Source: Methanobacterium sp. BRmetb2
GTDB taxonomy: Archaea; Methanobacteriota; Methanobacteria; Methanobacteriales; Methanobacteriaceae
Reading direction: 5' to 3'
Assembly (NCBI GenBank): GCA_003491285.1
Contig: CP022705.1
Coordinates: 1-64,000, forward strand
DNA length: 64,000 nt
Position numbers and translations under genes: made by a program. The notes beneath the pieces are model-generated. The model was not told the origin of the DNA. It searched no databases and was given only the letters and a program-made list of their open reading frames with translations. Positions 8,528 to 16,642 of the stretch are shown piece by piece (within the stretch, counting starts at the first letter, position 1; every line of letters begins with the position of its first letter).

Positions 8528-9535
8528 ATGACTAAAAATAACATCAAAAAAATCTTATTTGTACGTTTAAACCCATCATCATTTGTCCAGCGCGATTTAA
8601 AGCTTTTAAAAAAACACTTCCAGGTAAAGGAAGTGGACTTTATTCTAAGTCGAAAGGATCCTCTTACCACCATGAAAACTATTTACAGTTTGATAAGTGG
8701 AGTTATCTGGGCCGATATGACCTTCTCCTGGTTTGCTGATATCCATTCTTACTGGACAGTAAAACTATCCCAATTCTTCGGCAAGAAGTCTGTAGTGGTA
8801 ATTGGAGGATATGAAACAGGAAAACTGAAGGAGTTAGGATATGGAGCTTTACTCGATCCTGTAAAAACTGCCCGTATTAAATATATTTTTGAGAATGCAG
8901 ATACAATTGTCGCTTTAACTTCCATAATGAGACAGGAAGCCGTGGACAATTACCAAATTTCCGGAGAAAACTTTAAAATAATACCCACCGGCTTTGACTA
9001 TGATACCTTCAAAGCAAAGGGTGATAAGGAAGATATGGTATTTACTGCGTCTCTGGGCCACACCTGGGATCGGGTTAGGTTGAAGGGTGTAGACACCTTT
9101 GTTAAAGCTTCCCAATACCTGCCAGATGTTAAATTTGTAGTAAATGGAACCACAGGTCGGGCACTGGAAAAACTCAAAAAAATCGCATCAGGTAACGTTG
9201 AATTTGTAGGACCTGTACCTTTCAGTGAATTGTTAGAACTATTCCAGAAATCTAAAGTCTACTGTCAACTTTCCATGAGGGAGGGACTTCCCACGGCGGT
9301 GTGTGAGGCAATGCTCTGTGAATGCGTGCCAGTAGGTACAGACCAATACGGCATACCAGTGGCCATAGGCGATGCCGGATTTTACGCTAACTATGAGGAT
9401 ATCGATGGTACAGTAGAGGCCATTAAAAAGGCAATGGAAATAGGTGACGGTAAGAAGGCCCGATCCAGGATTAAAAAGTTGTTTCCCAAAGAGATCCGTG
9501 AAAAGGGTTTGCTGGAATTAATCCGGGAACTTTAA
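8528..9535 (+). CDS. Glycosyltransferase family 4
   Basis: 335 residues with a GT-B fold pattern. The C-terminal half carries the donor-site signature of GT4 enzymes, with the spaced glutamates in REGLPTAVCEAMLCE, and a GVDTFVKASQYLPDVKFVV block. The N-terminal acceptor half is divergent and has no signal peptide, so the protein acts at the cytoplasmic face. It opens a block of four sugar genes (8528-12275) on the same strand, and probably transfers the sugar those genes activate. Donor and acceptor are unknown. Confidence 0.8.
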   Translation: MTKNNIKKILFVRLNPSSFVQRDLKLLKKHFQVKEVDFILSRKDPLTTMKTIYSLISGVIWADMTFSWFADIHSYWTVKLSQFFGKKSVVVIGGYETGKLKELGYGALLDPVKTARIKYIFENADTIVALTSIMRQEAVDNYQISGENFKIIPTGFDYDTFKAKGDKEDMVFTASLGHTWDRVRLKGVDTFVKASQYLPDVKFVVNGTTGRALEKLKKIASGNVEFVGPVPFSELLELFQKSKVYCQLSMREGLPTAVCEAMLCECVPVGTDQYGIPVAIGDAGFYANYEDIDGTVEAIKKAMEIGDGKKARSRIKKLFPKEIREKGLLELIREL

Positions 9536-9627
9536 AACATGAAATTATATATGAGTTTTGAAAGAATTATAAAGAGATAGAAAGAATTGTTATAACATTT
9601 TAACTGAATTAGAAGGAGCAGGATATC

Positions 9628-10617
9628 ATTAACTTAAAAGGTAAATCAGTTTTATTAACCGGCGCCGGTGGATTTATAGGAAGCCACCTGAGCGAAGCAC
9701 TTATTGATCTAAATGTTGATTTAAAAGCATTTGTAAGATACAACTCCCGGAACGACTGGGGAATGCTGGAATATCTACCAAGAGATAAGGTAAATTCCCT
9801 GGAGGTTATAACTGGAGATTTGAGGGATTATGATGCAATCCGGGATGCAGTTAAAGATGTGGATGTGATATTTCACCTGGCCTCGCTCATCAGTATCCCC
9901 TACTCATATGTTCACCCCCGGGAGAATGTGGAAACCAACGTAATGGGAACATTTAACGTGTTAATGGCGGCCAGGGACTACCAAGTAGAGAAGATAGTTC
10001 ACACCTCCACCAGCGAAACTTACGGAACAGCGAGATACGTCCCCATAGATGAAGAACATCCCCTGCAGGGTCAGTCACCTTATTCAGCCAGTAAAATTGG
10101 GGCAGATAAAATAGCTGAAAGTTTTCACCTTTCTTATGAACTGCCAGTGGCAACCATTAGGCCATTTAACACCTTTGGTCCCAGGCAGTCTTCACGGGCA
10201 GTAATTCCCACCATTATCTCTCAAGCTTTAACCAAGGACGAGCTTCAGTTAGGATCCCTTCATCCTACCAGAGATTACACATATGTAAAAGATTTAGCCC
10301 AGGGTTTTATCAAAGTAGGAGAGTCCCCTGAATCAGTTGGGGAAGTAATAAACATTGGTTCTAACTTTGAAATTTCGATTGGAGACCTAACCGAGAAGAT
10401 CATATCCCTGATTGGCCGTGATGTTACCATTCAAACTGACCAGTCCCGTATCAGACCCAGTGGAAGTGAAGTGGAAAGGTTGTGGTGCGACAATTCCAAA
10501 GCAAAGAGGCTTTTAAACTGGGAGCCCAGCATGTCTCTGGATGAAGGTCTTCAAGAAACTATTAACTGGATCAGGGAGAATGTGGATCTGCATAAAACTG
10601 ATATATACAACCGTTAA
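9628..10617 (+). CDS. SDR-family NAD-dependent 4,6-dehydratase/epimerase, LegB-like
   Basis: 330 residues from the proposed start. The Rossmann motif TGAGGFIG (11-18), the NDWGML block, the HTSTSETYG strand and the catalytic YSASK (Tyr152, Lys156) identify an extended SDR acting on nucleotide sugars. Its closest look is to LegB-type dehydratases and GDP-mannose 4,6-dehydratase relatives. The frame is open from an in-frame TAG at 9610 and no ATG, GTG or TTG precedes the Rossmann motif. AAGGAG at 9613-9618 points to ATT at 9628 (or ATC at 9625) as the start. The first canonical ATG, at 9763, would delete the NAD-binding motif. It lies 36 bases before the nucleotidyltransferase gene. Confidence 0.8.
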   Translation: MNLKGKSVLLTGAGGFIGSHLSEALIDLNVDLKAFVRYNSRNDWGMLEYLPRDKVNSLEVITGDLRDYDAIRDAVKDVDVIFHLASLISIPYSYVHPRENVETNVMGTFNVLMAARDYQVEKIVHTSTSETYGTARYVPIDEEHPLQGQSPYSASKIGADKIAESFHLSYELPVATIRPFNTFGPRQSSRAVIPTIISQALTKDELQLGSLHPTRDYTYVKDLAQGFIKVGESPESVGEVINIGSNFEISIGDLTEKIISLIGRDVTIQTDQSRIRPSGSEVERLWCDNSKAKRLLNWEPSMSLDEGLQETINWIRENVDLHKTDIYNR

Positions 10618-10653
10618 TTAGATAATTCTTATTCAACATTTATAGGTGACTAA

Positions 10654-11367
10654 ATGAAAGCATTAATTCTTGCTGGTGGAAAAGGCAGGCGGCTGCGGCC
10701 TTACACTACCACCATCCCCAAACCTTTAATGCCCATAGGGGATAAGGCCATATTGGAAATTGTGGTGGGGCAATTAAAGGACAATGGATTTGAAGATATA
10801 ATAATGTCTATTGGACATTTAGGTGAACTTTTAATGGCCTTTTTTGGTGATGGGAGCAAATATGGTGTAAATATAAACTATACCAAAGAAGATAAACCAT
10901 TGGGAACTGCCGGACCTCTTTCATTAATTAGAGAAGATGTGGACGGGCCCTTTTTGATGATGAACGGCGATGTTCTAACGAATATCAACTACGCTGATCT
11001 CATGAAATACCACAATAAAAAAGGTGATATTGCCACGGTGGCCCTAAATAAAAGGGTGGTTAATATTGACTTTGGTGTTACCGAGATCGATAGTGATAAT
11101 AAAATTGTTGGCTATAAGGAAAAACCAGTTATTGATTATCTGGTGAGTATGGGTGTTTATATATTTGATAACCGGGTTTTAGATTACATTGAAGATGACA
11201 CCTACTTTGACCTACCTGACCTGATTAACCGACTTATAAGTAACGGCGAAACAGTTAATGGTTACCTTTTTGATGGCTACTGGCTGGATATTGGCCGGCA
11301 CGATGACTATGAACGGGCCAATCAGGAATTTGAGGAAGTATTTGAAAACCTGTTAGGTAATAAATAG
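10654..11367 (+). CDS. Sugar-phosphate nucleotidyltransferase
   Basis: 237 residues. The start MKALILAGGKGRRLRPYT and IPKPLMPIG (Lys23) are the nucleotide-binding signature of RmlA/ManC-type enzymes, which couple a sugar 1-phosphate to NTP with release of pyrophosphate. LMMNGDVLTN supplies the metal-binding Asp, and GYWLDIGRHDDY closes the active site. There is no left-handed beta-helix tail, so this is the short monofunctional form. It lies between two SDR genes, so it probably makes the nucleotide sugar they modify. The base and sugar cannot be told. Confidence 0.85.
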   Translation: MKALILAGGKGRRLRPYTTTIPKPLMPIGDKAILEIVVGQLKDNGFEDIIMSIGHLGELLMAFFGDGSKYGVNINYTKEDKPLGTAGPLSLIREDVDGPFLMMNGDVLTNINYADLMKYHNKKGDIATVALNKRVVNIDFGVTEIDSDNKIVGYKEKPVIDYLVSMGVYIFDNRVLDYIEDDTYFDLPDLINRLISNGETVNGYLFDGYWLDIGRHDDYERANQEFEEVFENLLGNK

Positions 11368-11405
11368 GATTTATATTGGTTTTTATAATTGAAAGGTAGA
11401 TTTTA

Positions 11406-12275
11406 ATGAAGTTAAAAAATAAACGGATTTTAGTAACCGGCCATGACGGTTTTATTGGTGATTATCTGCTCCCTGAATTAGAAGAAGACAACGAGATAGT
11501 GACCTTAGCAGAGAATGATGGTTTTATTGATATTCGAAACTGGGATAAGATCGAGAAAATAGGTGATGTGGATGTTATCTATCACCTGGCCGCGGTGACC
11601 TTTGTTCCCTACTCCTTTGACCATCCCCGGGAAACCTATGAGGTAAATGTGGGCGGAACCCTTAATATCCTGGAACTGGCACGACAAGCTGAAGTGGAAA
11701 AGCTGGTGACCATGAGCTCCTATGTGTACGGCAGACCCCAGTATTTGCCTATTGATGAGGACCACCCTCTGGAACCAAACAACCCTTACACCTACAGTAA
11801 AATGGTTATGGAAAAGTTATGTCAGGGGTACAGTTCAGATTTTGGGTTGAAATGTGTGATACTGCGGCCATTTAATATATATGGTCTGGGCCAGGGAGAT
11901 AATTTTCTAATCCCCTCAATTATAAAGCAGTTACATCAGGGAAAAATTGAACTTCAAGACCCCAAACCAAAAAGGGACTTTGTTTATGTCACTGATGTGA
12001 TAAGAGCCATGATCAATGCTGGTAGTTACACTCCTCGTGATGATCTGGATATTTTTAATGTGGGCTATGGTAAAAGTTACTCTGTGGAGGAAGTGGTGGA
12101 AAAAATTGTGGACTTATACTCCAGATATGTGGATGTGAGCTATACTGGTGAAAGGAGAAAGAATGAGGTTATGGATACTGTGGCAGATATTACACACATC
12201 CGTGATAAAATGGGTTGGAAGCCACTAACCAGCTTAGATGAAGGACTCTCCATTATGCTGGATAATGGAGATTAA
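11406..12275 (+). CDS. SDR-family NAD-dependent epimerase/dehydratase
   Basis: 289 residues, on the short side for nucleotide-sugar epimerases. The Rossmann motif TGHDGFIG (11-18) and the catalytic YTYSK (Tyr128, Lys132) are present. The HDG in place of the usual GxxG centre is slightly unusual. RDFVYVTDVIRAM and the WKPLTSLDEGL end are typical of the family. It ends the four-gene sugar block and is convergent with the next gene, with only 12 bases between stop codons. The product sugar is unknown; a 4-epimerase or 4-reductase role is equally possible. Confidence 0.8.
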   Translation: MKLKNKRILVTGHDGFIGDYLLPELEEDNEIVTLAENDGFIDIRNWDKIEKIGDVDVIYHLAAVTFVPYSFDHPRETYEVNVGGTLNILELARQAEVEKLVTMSSYVYGRPQYLPIDEDHPLEPNNPYTYSKMVMEKLCQGYSSDFGLKCVILRPFNIYGLGQGDNFLIPSIIKQLHQGKIELQDPKPKRDFVYVTDVIRAMINAGSYTPRDDLDIFNVGYGKSYSVEEVVEKIVDLYSRYVDVSYTGERRKNEVMDTVADITHIRDKMGWKPLTSLDEGLSIMLDNGD

Positions 12276-12287
12276 ATATAGAATAAA

Positions 12288-12692
12288 TTAATTAACCACA
12301 ATTTTCAATTCATACCTGACAATTTTTTTGTCTGGATCATCCCAACCCACATAATAGAAGGAAGTTCCTTCACCAACCACTGTATCTGGATCTACGGTAC
12401 CTGTGGTGTTGTTTCCTATCAAGTTTCCCTCGGCATCATAGAATTTAGCCTGAACCACCACATTGTAGGCGTCGTTACCTGCCGTGTTTTTTAGATCTCC
12501 GTAGACATAGTATATACTGGTCTCGTTCCGGTCGAAGTGTTCACCGGTAGAGTTGACTATTCTTAATTCTGAGGCTTTTACAGGCTCTTTTTCGCCCCAT
12601 GTCCCGTTCTCTGCTTTTATTTCAGTACATCCTGAGATCATAACTGCAGATAATATTAAAGCTAAGAGTAGAGTAAAATGTTTATAATTCAT
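12288..12692 (-). CDS. FxLYD-like lipoprotein
   Basis: 134 residues from the chosen start. A lipoprotein-type signal ends in ISGCTE, with Cys22 as the lipid attachment site. The mature part has the pattern of the FxLYD beta-sandwich family: YVYGDLKNTAGNDAYNVVVQAKFYD, followed by NLIGN and TGTVDP-type turns. It is likely membrane-anchored on the outer face. The ATG at 12692 follows AGGTGTTGTT; the TTG five codons earlier overlaps that site and is less likely. Function is unknown. Confidence 0.75.
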   Translation of the reverse strand: MNYKHFTLLLALILSAVMISGCTEIKAENGTWGEKEPVKASELRIVNSTGEHFDRNETSIYYVYGDLKNTAGNDAYNVVVQAKFYDAEGNLIGNNTTGTVDPDTVVGEGTSFYYVGWDDPDKKIVRYELKIVVN

Positions 12693-12790
12693 AACAACAC
12701 CTGTCAATGTCTTTTATAATTCCAACAAGTACAATATAAATGTTAGGTTCAAAGTGAATTTTTATTATTAAAAACTATATAATTGATAAC

Positions 12791-13444
12791 ATGCACTTAC
12801 TCAAAAAGCTTTCAATCCAACCACATAATAGGCATTTTTACGAGCTTGCCTTTCTCCATGAGTCTTATGCCAATGAACACGACCTTAATGAATGTTATCA
12901 GAGATTAGAATTTTTAGGTGACGCTGTTTTGGACTTATTAGTTTCTGAATACCTTTACAACCATAATCCCCACCTGACTGAGGGAGAGTTAACCCAGATA
13001 CGTTCTAACTACGTGTGTAAACAGGCCCTTTACAACTATTCTACTGAACTGGGACTGGACCAGTATATAAAATTGGGTGTAGGAGCCCAACTGTCCCGGC
13101 GGGAGATGGATTCCGTGGTGAGTGATGTGTTCGAATCCTTCATCGGTGCCCTGTACCTGGACCAGGGACTCTCTATTGTGAGAGAAGTTTTATCCAAGAC
13201 AGTGATTCCCCACATCAAGAACAATGACATATTTTTCTACGACTATAAATCTGAACTAAAACACCTATGTGATGTTAGATCCCTTGATCTAAGTTATGAA
13301 CTGGTAATGGAGAAAGGAGAGCCCCACAATAAAATATTTACCATGACCACGGTTATAAATGGGAAACATTATGGGACCGGGACTGCCGGCAGTAAAAAAG
13401 AAGCCGAACAGAAGGCAGCTCAAATTACATTGGATATGATTTGA
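12791..13444 (+). CDS. rnc: Ribonuclease III
   Basis: 217 residues, the normal bacterial length. The signature RLEFLGDAVLD carries Glu40 and Asp44, and VVSDVFESFIGALYLDQG carries Asp112 and Glu115, so the four metal-binding acids of the catalytic centre are all there. The last 65 residues match a double-stranded RNA-binding domain ending GTGTAGSKKEAEQKAAQITLD. It should cut double-stranded RNA in the cytoplasm. Full bacterial-type RNase III is patchy in Archaea. The gene stands alone, divergent from the lipoprotein gene, with a TATA-like ACTATATAAT just upstream. Confidence 0.92.
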   Translation: MHLLKKLSIQPHNRHFYELAFLHESYANEHDLNECYQRLEFLGDAVLDLLVSEYLYNHNPHLTEGELTQIRSNYVCKQALYNYSTELGLDQYIKLGVGAQLSRREMDSVVSDVFESFIGALYLDQGLSIVREVLSKTVIPHIKNNDIFFYDYKSELKHLCDVRSLDLSYELVMEKGEPHNKIFTMTTVINGKHYGTGTAGSKKEAEQKAAQITLDMI

Positions 13445-13488
13445 AGTCTAAATGCTTGTTTTAATAATTACTGAATTATTTGATCATT

Positions 13489-13557
13489 TAAGGAGTTTAA
13501 AAAGCTAATGATTGTAAACATTTAATAAAAGGAGTTAAAGGATTAATGATTGTAAAT
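13489..13557 (+). repeat. Imperfect tandem duplication of a translation start region
   Basis: Two copies of about 33 bases follow each other: AAGGAGTTTAAAAAGCTAATG at 13490-13510 and AAGGAGTTAAAGGATTAATG just before the GNAT start, each followed by ATTGTAAA. The first copy gives a five-codon frame at 13508-13525 that stops at once; the second opens the GNAT gene. It may be a fossil duplication or a small leader. Confidence 0.6.
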
Positions 13558-14343
13558 AATATAGTAGAAGAGGATATCCACATTATTAGTGATTTACAGC
13601 CAGAAAAGTGGCCGGACATTACCCTGGATTTTAAGTTTTACATACATAGCCCTTTTTGTAATCCCATTAAAATCTTAGTAGATGAAAAGATAGTGGGTGT
13701 AGGGTGTGGGATATCCTTTGGTAAAACTGCCTGGTTGGCCCATATAATTGTAGATGAAAAACACAGGGCTAAAGGTGTAGGCACCTTCATTGTGAATTAC
13801 TTATGCAATTATCTTAAAAAGAAGGATGCTTCCACCATATCATTAATTGCCACCGAATCTGGATTTAAAGTATACCAGAAGGTGGGTTTTAGCTTTGAGA
13901 CAGAATACGTGTTTTTAGGCAAAGATGAAAAAGTGGACCATAAAATTTCCAATAATATCCGTAAACTGGACAAACAGGACCATGCAAAGGTACTGTCTCC
14001 CGATAATAGAATATCTGGTGAAGATAGAAGCATTCTACTTAGAGGCAACTTGGCAGATTCTTATGTTTACCATCAACAGGGAGAAATTATGGGTTACTAC
14101 TTGCCGGATTTAGGTGAAGGACTCATCATGGCCCAGGATGTGGAAGCTGGTGTAGAGTTGATGAAGTTAAGATCAAAGCATCAAAACCGGTTTGTGCTGC
14201 CTATAAATAATATTCCAGCAGTGGAATTTCTTTTAAGTAATGGTTTTAGTGAGGTTGACCGGGCCCAGAGGATGGTTTATGGGGAGAAGTTAAGCTGGGA
14301 TCCCTCCAAACTATTTAACCGGATAGGTGGCAATTTTGGGTGA
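13546..14343 (+). CDS. GNAT-family N-acetyltransferase, two-domain
   Basis: 265 residues. The first half is a GNAT domain with the acetyl-CoA loop around Arg74 and GVGT (77-80) in the text EKHRAKGVGTF. The second half resembles the Acetyltransf_18 domain, ending in PAVEFLLSNGFSEVDRAQRM. It should move an acetyl group from acetyl-CoA to an amine, but the acceptor is unknown. The start is preceded by GGAGTTAAAGGATTA. The same start region is imperfectly duplicated just upstream. Confidence 0.8.
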   Translation: MIVNNIVEEDIHIISDLQPEKWPDITLDFKFYIHSPFCNPIKILVDEKIVGVGCGISFGKTAWLAHIIVDEKHRAKGVGTFIVNYLCNYLKKKDASTISLIATESGFKVYQKVGFSFETEYVFLGKDEKVDHKISNNIRKLDKQDHAKVLSPDNRISGEDRSILLRGNLADSYVYHQQGEIMGYYLPDLGEGLIMAQDVEAGVELMKLRSKHQNRFVLPINNIPAVEFLLSNGFSEVDRAQRMVYGEKLSWDPSKLFNRIGGNFG

Positions 14344-14538
14344 AAAAAGTATTTTTAAAACATATTTTGGCCCTAAATCTGGTCACTGAAAAAATCCATA
14401 GAAATCCGAATGGAACAGGACACATAAATCTTTTAGGATTTCAACCATTTACTCCCTATTTTAAATATTAAAAATATAAAAAGTCTAACTATAAATCCTG
14501 AAAATAGTGATATTCTAACTGAGTAACGAGTTGATAAC

Positions 14539-14682
14539 ATGAAACAGGACTTAAGAACTAAAGTTATAACAGTTGGATTTGTAATTATAACAGTGTTGTT
14601 TTTAGTTTTTGGACTCTTGGGTGAGTATACCTCTGAGTATTTTGTTAGTGAAAATGCCACCTGGCACCACGTGGACAATTAG
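14539..14682 (+). CDS. Small single-span membrane protein
   Basis: 47 residues, too short for usual gene-calling limits. A basic N-terminus (MKQDLRTK) precedes one hydrophobic segment of about 23 residues (8-30), then a short polar tail. It could be a membrane anchor, or the N-terminal remnant of a longer secreted protein whose outer part is the frame at 14705. The two are in different frames and separated by stops. The ribosome site is weak (GAGTTGATAAC). Confidence 0.45.
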   Translation: MKQDLRTKVITVGFVIITVLFLVFGLLGEYTSEYFVSENATWHHVDN

Positions 14683-14704
14683 TAAATAAGATCTATAGAC
14701 CACC

Positions 14705-15022
14705 ATGAGTAAAGACTTTTATATTAAAGGCAGTCAAGTTAAAGTTGTGGTAAACGCCACGATAAACCCTGAGATGATGCTTATTAATCAAAATGATAGT
14801 TATATTAGTGCAAATCCTCTTAAACTGGCATTATGGTTAAGGGAAGAAAGGACAGACAATACTGGTGGAACCAATTTCATTAATGTAAGGAATATAGAAT
14901 ATGAGTTCATTAACAGTTCATCCATCTCAACTGAAATAATTAAGGATAATTTCAACTTTTTTAGGATGGGTGCGACCCGTTACGACCTATACGATGCCTA
15001 CACATCTCCCGGTGTGAACTGA
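14705..15022 (+). CDS. Hypothetical protein
   Basis: 105 residues without signal peptide or recognised domain. The text is beta-rich and Asn-rich (KVVVNATINPE, FINVRNIEYEFIN), typical of extracytoplasmic methanogen proteins. There is no good ribosome site, and an in-frame TAG lies 7 bases before the ATG. It may be the detached outer domain of the small membrane frame at 14539-14682, which would make the pair a broken gene. Confidence in expression is low. Confidence 0.4.
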   Translation: MSKDFYIKGSQVKVVVNATINPEMMLINQNDSYISANPLKLALWLREERTDNTGGTNFINVRNIEYEFINSSSISTEIIKDNFNFFRMGATRYDLYDAYTSPGVN

Positions 15023-15054
15023 ACCGCTAAAATATATGATTATTATTAGAAATT

Positions 15055-15085
15055 AATAAATATTTTTTTTAATTTTCTTGTAAAT
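15055..15085 (+). terminator. T-rich archaeal terminator
   Basis: AATATTTTTTTTAATTTTC at about 15058-15076 is the sort of U-tract that ends archaeal transcripts. It follows the hypothetical gene and precedes the secreted protein gene. Confidence 0.4.
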
Positions 15086-15243
15086 ATTTCCCCCTTTCAA
15101 CATATTTAGATGCACCTGATGATAAAAAACTTTAAATACTTAAACTTTTAAATTTTAGTGGTAACTCTTATTAGTAAGTGAAAGGAATTCATATTAAGTA
15201 AAATAGAAGTGAAAAATGTTAAGAGAAGATAGGTGATGTGAAA

Positions 15244-16530
15244 ATGAATTTGCGTCAGATTACAGGGTTCTTAATAATCTATTTAATGTTAGGGTATAGT
15301 ATTGGTGGTTTGTGTGCCAACGCCGTGCCTTTGAATAATTCAGGAATATTGAATGAAAGCATCACTAATAACAACTTCACTTATAACAGAACCATCAATA
15401 AAAACATCACTGTGGCAGAAAATACAACAATCAATACAAATGAATCTAATCCTTTAAATTATAGTGCATATCCTTTAAATTGTCCAAAATGGGATGATTA
15501 TAAAAACAAACATCCATCTCCTATCCAGAACTTTGGAGATTATCTGGATGATTTAAAGATTTATGTGGCTAATTTTACTACTATCGATGATTATAACATC
15601 CGGCAGAGTAAAATGAAATATGATAACAATTCAGGTTATTTCAGTGGAAACCCAACATATGGGGATTATGATTATCGTTACATGCCTACCAGTGAATTAA
15701 ATAATGCTTACGTTGCAGGATCCATTGCAAAATCAAGAATATCACTACCTGATGCACTAAGCAGCGAGTTACATGCCCAATATACCGTGGCTTCGGTTAT
15801 TCTGGGTATCATGTCAGGTATTTGTGGAGTTTGTTCCGCCGTAGCAGGTCTACTAACGGCAGGAACCGCAGGAGGAGCATCCCCCATTTTAATTGTCTTT
15901 GTAGCTATCACAGCAAGTATAGTGGTTACCACCGTAGCAATTAGTACTTGTTTAGGTGTAGTAACTCAAAGGAGTGCAGGTATTACTGTGGAAAGAGGCA
16001 AAATGGATAATCGATTATATCTTATGAATGCAGAATTGATGTATAGGGCTTCATTACCTAAACAAGATACCCAAACAGAGGTCACAGCTATTAATACTAC
16101 ACCATTAGTTGTTGTAAATAAAACTAACACAACTTTTAATGATTCATATAATGCTGAAATTCCAGATAATATTACAGAGGAATGCGCTACAACGACAAAT
16201 ACGACCAATAGAACTGAAGAACCCAGTGGAGGGAATGTCTACGGTGTTAATGATGTCCCACCTTCCCAAAAACCTATACCTGGCGATGTAAAGGTAATTG
16301 GTTCTGGAACATATATGGACCAGGTGGGTGATATCGATATATCAGGCTTCCCACAAAAACCTCCAAAACCACACCCTAAATGGTACCAATTCTGGTTATG
16401 GATAGATTACGGATTTAAATGTACGGAATGGGCAGTTAACGTAGTAGCATGGGGATTTAAACACATTGATTCATTAAATAACGTAATAAGTTTGTGTAAG
16501 GAGATACAATCAGAAAGTAATAATTGCTAA
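15244..16530 (+). CDS. Secreted or membrane hypothetical protein with hydrophobic hairpin
   Basis: About 428 residues. A signal-type segment lies at about 5-27, then a long Asn/Thr-rich region dense in N-x-T/S sites. A very hydrophobic, Gly/Ala-rich stretch follows (about 180-238, VILGIMSGICGVCSAVAGLL onward), long enough for two membrane helices, then a Pro-rich linker and an aromatic C-terminus (WYQFWLWIDYGF). I do not recognise the family. The hydrophobic hairpin resembles that of membrane-inserting proteins, but that is only a resemblance. The ATG at 15244 is preferred over the GTG at 15238 because AGGTGAT ends at 15237. Confidence 0.6.
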   Translation: MNLRQITGFLIIYLMLGYSIGGLCANAVPLNNSGILNESITNNNFTYNRTINKNITVAENTTINTNESNPLNYSAYPLNCPKWDDYKNKHPSPIQNFGDYLDDLKIYVANFTTIDDYNIRQSKMKYDNNSGYFSGNPTYGDYDYRYMPTSELNNAYVAGSIAKSRISLPDALSSELHAQYTVASVILGIMSGICGVCSAVAGLLTAGTAGGASPILIVFVAITASIVVTTVAISTCLGVVTQRSAGITVERGKMDNRLYLMNAELMYRASLPKQDTQTEVTAINTTPLVVVNKTNTTFNDSYNAEIPDNITEECATTTNTTNRTEEPSGGNVYGVNDVPPSQKPIPGDVKVIGSGTYMDQVGDIDISGFPQKPPKPHPKWYQFWLWIDYGFKCTEWAVNVVAWGFKHIDSLNNVISLCKEIQSESNNC

Positions 16531-16547
16531 AGCATGACCCTCCTATA

Positions 16548-16580
16548 CCCATCTTTTTTTATTTAATTTTTAATTAATTA
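16548..16580. terminator. T-rich terminator between convergent genes
   Basis: CATCTTTTTTTATTTAATTTTT at about 16550-16571 follows the secreted protein gene by some 20 bases. On the other strand the same stretch is A-rich, so it probably acts only on the plus-strand transcript. Confidence 0.4.
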
Positions 16581-16642
16581 TTAGATATGAAAAACCCGTC
16601 TAAAAATGTATCTCTTGAACTCCTGAATAGAATATAAGTTAG

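Noticed and set aside
14433..14678. An 81-codon minus-strand frame
   Set aside because: Overlaps the small plus-strand membrane protein and has no ribosome site or conserved pattern.
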